64,000 nt of DNA from Metellina segmentata (Eukaryota > Arthropoda > Arachnida > Araneae > Tetragnathidae), in the NCBI GenBank assembly GCA_947359465.1, contig OX375873.1, positions 134,060,899-134,124,898 of the forward strand. The letters run 5' to 3'. A program made the translations under genes and the position numbers. How positions within the stretch are numbered: the first letter of the stretch is position 1; the number at the start of each line of letters is the position of its first letter. The notes beneath the pieces were generated by a model. That model was not told the DNA's origin and did no database searches. It saw only the letters and a list, made by a program, of their open reading frames with translations. Positions 55,601 to 64,000 of this stretch are shown one piece after another.

Positions 55601-57149
55601 AAATTTTCGCTTGGTAGCAATTGTTTTCTGTTGGCCTATTTCGTTAGAACATTCTGGGATTCCATTGGATTTTCTCATGTTCAACTGAGAAACTCTCTTC
55701 CATAAAGTAATGGTCATGTTCAGTGATATTTTTCTTGCTGGTACAGCTGTTTGTTTTATTTACCCTCCATTGTTTTCTTTACATCCTCTGGTCTCTGGCT
55801 GATAATTTTGAAATTGGTTAGACTTCCAGTTTCTTCTAATATTTAAGACGTTCTTTTTCTTTCAATCTGGCTGCCAAAACCGGACCAGATTTGTTCTTCT
55901 CAAGTCTTCCTTTCATTTTCCCGCTTCCTAATAAGAATATCCAATCTTTTGCGATCACGCTTCTTTCCTGGGGGCCATTATGCATCTGAAAAAAAGTGTT
56001 ATTTTGTAAAAATCTACAGTTTTAGTTACCAAAGAATGTTTTTTTTTGCCAATCTGGCTGACAGCTATGCTTGTTAAGTAATTTTCTTTTAATGATTTTA
56101 CAAGTATGAAGACAGAATATAAGCAAATTTAAAAAAATAAATAAACATTGCATAACAAATGCACAATGGAGAGCAGAGTAGACTTAATAACAAATCAGTA
56201 GAGTATTTAAAAAAGTGAGGTATTATTGAGCATTCCATCATAAACTCAAGTATTGCCAGATGACATAACTGAAAACAAGAAGTTCTAATTACTTGTCTGA
56301 TTCACAAACACAATGTTTTGATTGGTTTTAACACATAAAACTCTAAAAAAAAAACCAATAATACTGCATTAAATATTCACAGGTTGTGAAATTCTATGTC
56401 CCATGTCATTCTTCTGCCCTAGATGAGGCAAGGAAATGATGACAAGGTAGGGTTATCTTGTATCTTTCCATAACCACATGCACCAAAATTATTTACTTTT
56501 AAAGTTGGCTTGGAAAACTTAATTAAGAAAAGATTTAATCATTAGTTTGTGATTTTGTTGTAATATTAAGGCCAATTAGAGATACAGGGTAATAACAGTG
56601 ATTAAAAATACTTACCAAGATATAACATGAAATCACAAATCTTTACTTGTCCATACTTGTTTCTGTAAACAAAACATTCAATGTGGCTTCTCTGGTGATA
56701 CAATTGTCCATCAGGTGGTAATGTTTGCTAACAGAAGTGTTGCCATATATTATAATATTTTCTTTATGACACGGGAATAACAACAAAACCAAAGGACAAT
56801 TAAAAAATAATTTGAAAAAAGAAAGAAAAAAAAAACTATGGTATTTCATTAATTGTTAATTTTTGAGGTTTATAACAGTTTTAACAATTTAAACCCCATA
56901 TATCACAATTATATTGTTTTTAACTACACATTTAGAAACTAGTTTTGTGTAAAGGGAAGGTAGGGACACAAGGGAATGACATTTATTAGACAAATAAAAA
57001 ATTCCAAGTGGCCCATATTTATAAAGTAAATTTTAATCTATTATATGGACAAAATGACATGTGATAGAAATCTTGTTGCATTTATTTCATTTTTATATAT
57101 AAGTTTATATGTGTTATTTTTTAGGACAAAAGTGTTTAGAGAAAATGAC
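52627..57149 (-). mobile_element. 4.5-kb DNA transposon with SDGP/GHGKG-type transposase
   Basis: The left terminus begins GGGTCATTTTCTCTAAAC; the right end has GTTTAGAGAAAATGAC, its reverse complement less the last two bases. TAAT lies outside both (52623-52626 and 57150-57153), a probable 4-bp target duplication. Both subterminal regions carry GGGAATGAC or GGAAATGATGAC motifs like those of the 10.5-12.5 kb element. The centre holds the decayed transposase-like gene. Confidence 0.65.
52924..55981 (-). pseudogene. transposase-like gene with HVDFNE / SDSPTNQYRNK / GHGKG-DGVG motifs, decayed
   Basis: Minus-strand blocks in family order. ATG near 55,980 with a basic start, frame-shifted early (KKRDRKRLDILIRKREN). 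Helical block at 55,072-55,341. At 54,058-54,330, FWIKRPKVSERDTCFC leads into a Cys cluster (LICCEKKKCLQRSC, then CKYH) that may bind zinc. At 53,828-54,061, HEILIHVDFNE. Near 53,715, LSDSPTNQYRNKTMF. Near 53,620, TWNYTKAGHGKGEPDGVG, then SADRLVAQGKDIENF. C-terminal YEVEAMEPVGNKFYKRPA and a stop near 52,924. The family is widespread in animals as uncharacterised proteins. The Asp in HVDF, SDSP and PDGVG are candidate RNase H-fold catalytic acids (inference). Multiple stops and frame shifts make it inactive. Confidence 0.7.
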
Positions 57150-57160
57150 TAATATTTTGT

Positions 57161-57595
57161 CAGAACCTCTGACTTTTCCGGATTTTGGATTATTTGCAGT
57201 TTTTTGTCAATAAACCCCCTAATCTACAGCAAGTGGAAATTTCTGTGTTATTTACATTTGGAACACATTTGTAATACTAAATAGCAGATATATAAATAAA
57301 AATAATTTTAAGAAAGGGAATTAAAAATAAATACAATGCAAGGAATTTTATCCCCTTTTTGAATCTTCTAATTTTCCTGTGTGTTATTTACTCTGAACAT
57401 ATCCATTACTTTGTCCTGTTTCATCAATTTGGTTGAGGTTGAACGCCTTGTTCTTTAAAAATTGTCGGAAGGGTAACGAAGCAGAAAGATTGAAAAAATA
57501 AGAAAAAGAAAAAAACGCTGGTTAGCTAACGTCCGGATTTTGACAATTCCAGTTTTCGGATATCTGGATTTTGGACTTCGTACTGTATTATCATG
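57161..57595 (+). mobile_element. pogo/Tigger-like MITE, copy B (uninterrupted)
   Basis: Right end GGACTTCGTACTG followed by TA; left end degraded (CAGAACCTCTGACTTTTCCG). The interior AATAGCAGATATATAAATAA matches copy C exactly where a mariner element is inserted there, and AAATTGTCGGAAGGGTAACG aligns with copies A and C. Confidence 0.75.
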
Positions 57596-57749
57596 TCATT
57601 AAATTAATAAAAAAGCCAAGATCACTGAATTTGTTGGATTTCTATTTAGATTGCTAGATTTATTCTGTTTCAATGACAAGTTAAACCTAGTGGTCATACT
57701 ATTGGATATAAGTCATATTATTTTAAAGTTGGCATCAAGTAGTTTTCCT

Positions 57750-59256
57750 CAGGGTGTCAAATCATTTAATTTCAATCAACAATTAAAATCATGCTTTAAA
57801 TCAAATGATTTTTTTTAAATCACTGATTTAAATCACAACTAATTTTACATTTTTATAACTAAGTAAATACACCATAGGAAAATCACAGAAGTGGGCGAAA
57901 GCTTTAATTTTTCTGCACTCATGGTGATTTCAGCACTAATGGCTAAACCAAGCTCAGAGGGAACTGTGTAAATTACTGCATATTATAAAAGATTGCAACA
58001 GCCAGTTGTAACTTATTAGAAAATACTATATACTGGAAACAGTAAAGTTAAACACACATGACATAAATCTAAATGCCAGGAAGAGTAATGTATAAACATT
58101 CCTGATTAACAGCAGTCATAATATAAACACTTAAAGGAAGTATACAACAGTTAGATTCAAAATTATAAACTGAAGGGGTGACTGATTTTATTAGCTAAAA
58201 AAAAAACACAAATGGGAAGTAAAATTTTTGAGGCATTTGTCAGTTAGCTCAGGGGTTCCCAAATTGTGTGCTGCAGCACCCTGGGTGTGCCACGTAGAGA
58301 TGAGAGGTGCTGCAAAGCGCCTGTAACCTCCAATCTAGGCTATTTCTAAGCAACAGAAAAAAAGGGTTAAGGTTACTCATCAAAAATCGGTTTACTCCCC
58401 AATGAAAATCATAATGAAGGTAATTTTATTTGTTTTATATTTATATTTTCACCAACCTAAGTTTTCTTACTAAGTAAAATTAAAGTGTTTGTGTGTGAAT
58501 TTTAAGTATTTAGTTGTATCAATTATGTTTATGTTCTTACTTATCTAATCTCTTTTTCAAAGTGGTACTAATATGAAATATGTATATATATGTAATAATA
58601 TACCACACATAAATATTTCATGACGACGAGGGTGCCGTGAGAAAATTATAATTCTCTTAAGGGTGCAACCACTTGGATAAGTTTGGGAACCCCTGTGTTA
58701 GCTTATTCTTGTAGTGTGCAATAGAGATTAAAGAGTAGAAAAATATACATTTTCATGCACAGCCATTAAAATGTCAGCACAAAAAAAGAAAGATTGAATA
58801 CGAATTAAAACTAAGTAAAAATCCATTTATTATTGGTGTTCTGCTGTTTATTATCAGAATTTACCTATAGTCTGATTATTTCTGTCCTCTATTCTACTTC
58901 TCAGACTATAGTTTAAGTCTGTCACTTACACTTACTGAAAAATTTGTTAACAAGGTGTAATTTTCTCAAGAAAAACTATGTAGGATGTCAACGTGTTTTA
59001 AAGTTCAACAAATGTTAAGTAAATATTGATTTACCATGTCTCAAATTCTGATTGTTTACTTAAACTAAATATTGGTTTACATGTCATGTCACTAACTCAA
59101 TTTTTTATTTAACAAATTTATATATAATTATGTAAACAGTGCATAAAGCCTGCAGAAATTTAAATAAAAAAATCTGATTTAAATCAAAATAATCTGATTT
59201 AAATAAAAAAAAACCAATTAATTGATTAAAATAAATCACGATTTTTTTACACCCTG
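57750..59256. mobile_element. hAT-like element, CAGGGTGTMAAA ends, TGATTTAAATCA motifs
   Basis: Left CAGGGTGTCAAATCATTTAA, right TTTTTTTACACCCTG, flanks GTTTTCCT and GTTTTTCT (7/8). Copies of GATTTAAATCA crowd both subterminal regions. A second hAT MITE is nested inside. A related unboxed fragment with the same motifs lies at about 59,505-59,590. No transposase. Confidence 0.75.
58250..58695. mobile_element. nested hAT MITE (Charlie-like ends)
   Basis: Left CAGGGGTTCCCAAATTGTG, right GATAAGTTTGGGAACCCCTG, flanked by AGTTAGCT and TGTTAGCT (7/8). GTGCTGCAGCACCCTGGGTG near the left end is a typical internal feature of such elements. 446 bp, non-coding. Confidence 0.9.
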
Positions 59257-59837
59257 GTTTTTCTACAACAGCGTGAAATTGTAGTAGACATTTTTAAATG
59301 CATCAAATATTGTTAAAATGAAAATAAAGAATTGGTCTTAAAATGAAGTAGTACAATTAAATGCTGCTACTATCTGAGGTGATGTGGCAAATTTAGAACT
59401 TTCATCTCTCCTGACCTTGAAATCTATTTTGTAAATTCAACAACCTTTAACTAAGATTCTTGAAGAGAAGAAATTAATATTCGTTCATATCAGTGTTTGC
59501 AGATTTGATTCAGCTTGATTTGAATCAAGTGAATTTTATTTAAAAAATTGTAGATTTAAATCAAATTAAATTTTTTTTAAAAAATTGAATTTTAATTATA
59601 TTTCAACATGGAATAATTGCTCAAAACTGATCTTTTTTTTTTTTTCAGAATTAAACATGCCTAAATTTTTTGTTACTTGAATATGTAATTAGAAAGACAT
59701 TTTGCAAGTAAAAATGTTTGTTTTGCACCATTTTTATTTACTTGCTGAGTAAAATAATTGTGTTCATGCTCTGCTGACACAGGTTTGTTAATTTGTATTT
59801 TTATAAAATTATTTATATTAATTTTATCTTTTCTCAG

Positions 59838-59964
59838 GCTAAAAGATGTTGCTGAGAGAACCAACCGATGTGGATACAGTGTTCCATCAGTACTTGCTCA
59901 GCTTAAGAATGCAGCTGTTACCCAGTGTGTTGTTGGACCCATGCATGTGGCTTTCCTTTTGGAA
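59838..59964 (+). CDS. candidate internal coding exon, unidentified protein
   Basis: Acceptor ATCTTTTCTCAG ends at 59837; donor GAA|GTGAAT begins at 59965. The exon supplies the last base of a split codon then 42 complete codons, so it would run from a phase-2 intron to a phase-0 intron. The peptide is clearly protein-like: LKDVAERTNRCGYSVPSVLA, QLKNAAVTQCVVGPMHVAFL, LE. I do not recognise the family. Composition is much less AT-biased than the surrounding DNA. Partner exons were not located in the window; flanks are unique AT-rich DNA, as expected for introns. Confidence 0.5.
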
Positions 59965-59969
59965 GTGAA

Positions 59970-61300
59970 TACAATTTCTTTTATTATGTATTTAAGAATT
60001 AACTTGATGTTATTAAAATGTATTTTCCAGTTATTAAAAGGCCTTTCAATTTCATTGATTATCCTTTGGAGTACTTAACTCAAGTCTTTAAATAGTTTGT
60101 AAAAGGTATTTCCATATTCATAAAATCTTGATCAGAGTCCATTCTGTTTATTGGCTTCAGCTAAAAACTTAGTTTTTAGTGAGTGTTTTCTTAGTTTGAG
60201 ATGCAGATGAGTACCATGAACCAATATTCACTGCTTAGTTTTTGGTACTGGATAATTTTCTCAATTTTTTTTTGTCAGAAATATCCTATTTCAATATGAA
60301 ATTTTTCATGGAAATATTTTTGTAAGGTAGCCCAAGGTAGGTACAGTTGCTGCGAAAAAACCCAAATCACCTCAAAGTCAAGCACTGCTTGTACTAGAGC
60401 AAATTTCTAGCTCTACAAATTCAAATCCAAAAAATTGCTTAATGACTTCATATCAAAATATCTAATGGAAATGCAATGTTTAGATGCCAGAATCATTCTG
60501 CTTCATTGAATTAGTCTAAATATGAAATTTCATGACTTTACTACCTTTATACCTTTATATCCTGAGATATTGAAGTTTGTGTAAATTTTGGGGATCATCT
60601 TGCAATAGAAAATTGCTACTTGTAGATCAAGATTAATTGTAGTTATAGTTACCCGAATTTGAAATTTGAACACTATTTCAAACAAATTTTTCTGCGATTA
60701 GAGTATTACATTTATTATGCAAGTGCAAACGATTTGAGAATTACGTTATTAGATTTACTATGCAAGTGCAAATGAATCTAGAATTATTATCAAAGGTTTA
60801 TCAGAAATTTTTAAAACTTTTGGTTGCCCCTAAAATTGGAATGATGAAAATGTAATGTATCTCAAATACCAATTATAAAAATGAGCTGAAAAATTGTATG
60901 TCCATATTAGAAGTTCTGAACTGATTTCTCTATCAAAATGTAATAAGGTTTCAGTTCATGATTTTTTCAAACATTAATTTAATAATTATTGCATACTAAA
61001 ACTATTTTTAAAATAAAATATCAGGTGAATTTTGTGTGGGTTGTTTTAACAGTAACATGGTACATCATTTTAGTCCTCTTCAGAACAGTTTCCAGAGTTC
61101 CTGTTAATATTCTGGTCTTTTATGTTCCACCGTGGCATTTTCTTGGAACAGTTTGGGTTAGATCAAATTTAGGATGAGGAGTAATGTTACAAATGGATTT
61201 TTACTGACCAAAATGTGTAGATGCTCTAGGTTTATCACTGTTGGATTGAAAGAGCAAATCAGTTCTAATGACCTATAATTTGTGAGCTAGCAGTTGAAAG
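59970..61300. other. unique-looking stretch, possibly intronic
   Basis: No repeats or coding exons recognised. A small duplication of ATTATGCAAGTGCAAA/ACTATGCAAGTGCAAA lies at about 60,715-60,770. Confidence 0.4.
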
Positions 61301-61303
61301 AGC

Positions 61304-61535
61304 AATAGATTTGCACCAGAGTGTTGCGAGTTCAAAAGTTGGTGCTGCCAAAGACAATTTTGCACATGGGGGGCTAGTGCATGTTAAATCTGTCATGGGC
61401 ACAAATATCTTTACGTTGGTGTGTTTAAAAATTACACGCCGTCGTCCTTGGAAATTTCCTTTCGGTATTGTTCCTGGAACGTCGGCAATAACCCGTTGTG
61501 TTTGCTCTACAGTGACATTAAATAACTACTTAACT
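61304..61535 (+). mobile_element. SINE family A variant, diverged
   Basis: Weak tRNA-like head (GTGTTGCGAGTTCAAAAGTT), GGGGGGCTAGTGCATGTTAA, ATCTGTCATGGGCACAAATA, TCGTCCTTGGAAATTTCC and TTCCTGGAACGTCGGCAATA, in order. Confidence 0.7.
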
Positions 61536-61850
61536 GTCATTTGTTTTTAAGATTTTGGTCTTCCTTTGATGCATTTATATAGAATGTCATTAAATGAATT
61601 TAGTGAAGGGCATTCCGGTGACAGTTTGTTTCAACCGAAAGCTTTGCCTTCTGCTATTCTCGCATCAATTTATTCATTGATCAAACAGTGTAACTTATTA
61701 CAGTACTAAGTCAGAAATCCTCGGTCATTCCGGATTTATATTCGGACTATTTACATTTCCGGATTTCGGAATATTTACCTTTTTTGTGAAGAAAACTTAA
61801 TCTAATCCCCTTGTGAATTTTGCTTCTGTTATAGTAAAATAGCAGATATA

Positions 61851-62513
61851 CAGGGTGGTGGACAGAAAATGGACAACATTTTAAAACTTGTCAAATTTTC
61901 AATTTTAATAGTACAGGGTTGAAAATAAGCACAATGTGTAAAGCAACTCAGTAAATTTTATTAACAGAAGGAAGAAAAATCAAGTATGGAAAATAATGTC
62001 AGACAAATGACGACCTTCACCGGCGATGATCATCACTCGCTCCACCATATCAACCATGATTTTGTACGGGTGAAATTTCAGAGTTTGTTCAATATTGTGA
62101 TTACACTTCTACAAGAAATTCAGAGTGCTTGAAAGCTGCATCTGGTTGACCGGCTTGTACTCTGAATAGCAGACACTCTTTCGTGATCAACATTTTCTGG
62201 TGTGACTACCGTTTGACAAGGGCCAGTTTTTTTTCACACTACCATGAGTGCGAAAATCATTCACCCACCTCAAAATTGTGTTACGAGAAGGATGCACACT
62301 GATGTTAAAGTGACGACCAAAGGCATGCTGAGTGGCCACGATAGACTCGCCATTTCGAATAAATTCCTCCATGTCAAACACACAATGCTCAAAGCTCCAA
62401 TTATCCATTGCAACTAAACTTACACCTGTGGAAGGAGTTGGCGATCTTGTGTGACCTCTCTCCTAAAAGTTCTACCCATTACAAAAATTTCTATTTCCTG
62501 TCCACCAATCCTG
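61851..62513 (-). mobile_element. Tc1/mariner element, internally deleted, TA duplication
   Basis: Left CAGGGTGGTGGACAGAAAAT; right, inward, CAGGATTGGTGGACAGGAAA; TA on both sides (61849-61850, 62514-62515). It retains the 5' coding end on the minus strand. Confidence 0.9.
62187..62408 (-). pseudogene. mariner-type transposase N-terminal helix-turn-helix fragment
   Basis: A 73-codon frame starting at an ATG, with FDMEEFIRNGESIVATQHAF, GRHFNI, RNTILRWVNDFRTHGSVKK: the DUF4817-type helix-turn-helix that opens many arthropod Tc1/mariner-like transposases. The catalytic DDE part is absent because the element is deleted internally. Confidence 0.85.
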
Positions 62514-62763
62514 TATAAAATGAATAATTTTTTTAAAAGGAAAAGACCATTTTAATACAATGCAACTAATTTTACTTGCAAATCTTCTAATTTTTCTGCG
62601 TGGTATTTACTCTGAACATGTTTGTTATTTTGCGTTGTTGCATCAATTAGGCCAGGTTTAACTCCTTTAAAAATTGTCGGAAAGATGTAAAAAGATGCGA
62701 GAAAAAAAAAATGCTGGTTTATATAGTGTTTGGATTTGGGACTTTGTAATATAATTCCAAATG

Positions 62764-63271
62764 CAGAGCTGCCACAAATGACTAGAAGGCAATCTTTTGC
62801 TGCTATTTTTCAACCCTAGTTTTTTGCTGTTAGTTTTCAACCTAGTAGGGGGGTTTTAAGCAAAGTCAAATCGAAAGCTCTTCAAGAATTTCAGCAACCC
62901 CTTTAAAAATTTACAACGAAAAGTGAGTTTTGAAAAAATATTTTTTAGATTCTTTTTAGGGGAGGAAATTTTCTAAGGGACACCAATTTTTGAAGTTTTG
63001 GTGCCGTCATGGCAGCCATGAAAGAAAAACATCAGAATCTGGTTGCTAGATTGCCACATAAAGCTTATAGAAAATATTTTTTTAATTTAAAAATTTCATG
63101 GCACAATCTTTTTAGTGTCTGTTTTGTACTTAATTGGCACATTTTGTGTTGTAGGTGATTCATTTTGTATCTAAGCAAGTAAAATTGCTACTAAAATAGT
63201 TTGAATTTTTTTTTTTGCTACGATTAAAAAAAAATGCTACTATTTCACAAGGGCTTTGACTGACAGCCCTA
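62764..63271. mobile_element. hAT-like MITE, CAATG-type flanks
   Basis: Left CAGAGCTGCCACAAATGACT; right, inward, TAGGGCTGTCAGTCAAAGCC. CAAATG immediately outside both ends (62758-62763, 63272-63277). TGCTGCTATTTTT near the left is mirrored by AAAAATGCTACTATTT near the right. Superfamily uncertain given the 6-bp duplication. Confidence 0.6.
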
Positions 63272-63495
63272 CAAATGTAATTAAATTTATATAAATTAAG
63301 TATTAATTATTTTGTTCCATTCTCTTATATTTGGCGTAGCTTACCACCACTTGAAGGTTTTCTAATCTGATTCTCAAAGAGTTACAGTGAAATTAACTGT
63401 CAATTTTTTAACCATATGTCCGAATGTCCGTTATTAAAAGTTAATTAAATATTAAAAGTTATTAGTTCATACACATACTATACTTTCTCGATGTA

Positions 63496-64000
63496 CAGTA
63501 ACCAGATTACTGCGAAAAATCATCCTCGCTTTACTGCTAAGTAGTGGAGTCGGAGTGGCACACACCTTTGTGCTCGGTGCTGTATGTTTGTTGCGTATTG
63601 ACTTAATTGTTTCGGCTTACAATGGTGACATTCACACCAGTAAGTTTTTGATAGGGTTTCTTTTCGTTTTTGTGCAACGGCTAAAAAATGTCTGAAAAGC
63701 GAAGACAGGCAGTGTTAGATCTCAACTAGAAAATTGAGATTATTAAACTTTTGAAAAGGTAGAACTGCCACCAGCTTTGTTCTCATTTACGGCATTGAAA
63801 AACCCACTCTGAATGATAATAAACGTGATGCTGAATAAATAGAACATGTTTTTAAAATGCAAAATATCGATGGAGATCCCAAGACTAAACCATGAAATCA
63901 GCAAAGTATGATCAACTGCAGACTTGTATATCCATGGTTTATACAAGCAGAATCAAGGAATCTGATGGGGAATTATTGCAGCTGAGTTTGATGTCATAGA
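63496..64000 (+). mobile_element. Tigger-like element, 5' end, cut by window edge
   Basis: TA then CAGTAACCAGATTACTGCG. Downstream an ATG at 63,688 starts a decayed CENP-B/Tigger-type N-terminus: MSEKRRQAVLDLN, stop, KIEIIKLLKR, then later YPWFIQAESRNL, matching the family's second DNA-binding helix (x-Y-x-WF-x-Q-x-R). Stops and shifts show it is inactive. The rest lies beyond the window. Confidence 0.7.

Larger units (their letters stand above)
61701..62752 (+). mobile_element. pogo/Tigger-like MITE, copy C, split by a mariner
   Basis: Left end CAGTACTAAGTCAGAAATCC after TA. Its two halves flank the insertion at 61,851-62,513 and align to copy B: AAATAGCAGATATA before it, and AATACAATGC, AAATCTTCTAATTTTTCTG, TTAAAAATTGTCGGAA after it. 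The right end is degraded. Confidence 0.8.

Overview
This looks like AT-rich, repeat-dense nuclear DNA from an animal, most likely an arthropod. The grounds are an intact TBC1D20-type gene, eukaryotic splice-like exon edges, tRNA-derived SINEs, and many cut-and-paste DNA transposon relics (hAT, Tc1/mariner, pogo/Tigger, PIF/Harbinger-like, MULE). No bacterial or organellar features are seen. The species cannot be fixed from the sequence.

Host genes are sparse. The only complete one is a single-exon minus-strand gene at 15,976-17,565. It encodes a 529-residue TBC domain protein with a C-terminal membrane anchor and is very probably the ER Rab-GAP TBC1D20. Two exon-like stretches on the plus strand (2,412-2,571, apparently a last exon, and 59,838-59,964, apparently internal) suggest neighbouring genes whose other exons were not found.

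Layout: 0-3 kb holds a MULE transposase fragment, a hairpin-chain repeat and the candidate last exon. 3.7-13.1 kb is a run of TIR transposons, including a 2.0-kb element with 4-bp target duplications. 13-22 kb holds TBC1D20 and mostly unique AT-rich DNA. 22-34 kb is a mosaic of modules here called P, Q and S, repeated in both orientations; 23.3-25.4 kb and 28.3-29.5 kb form a large inverted repeat. Two hAT elements lie in or between these modules, one with its empty site preserved in a sister module. 34-36 kb holds a Ulp1-like protease pseudogene split by a SINE, then an 82-bp minisatellite that has taken two insertions. 36-46 kb contains hairpin-chain repeats, tandem arrays and several nested TIR elements. 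46-52.6 kb is mostly unique, with SINE relics. 52.6-57.1 kb is a nearly full-length but decayed DNA transposon of a family with SDGP/QYRNK and GHGKG/DGVG motifs that I cannot assign to a named superfamily. 57-64 kb holds pogo-like MITEs, a mariner inserted in one of them, nested hAT elements, the candidate internal exon, and the start of a Tigger/CENP-B-like element cut by the window edge.

The genes do not form an operon or pathway. The main value of the window is its layered record of transposition, in which target duplications and uninterrupted sister copies allow the order of several insertions to be read directly.
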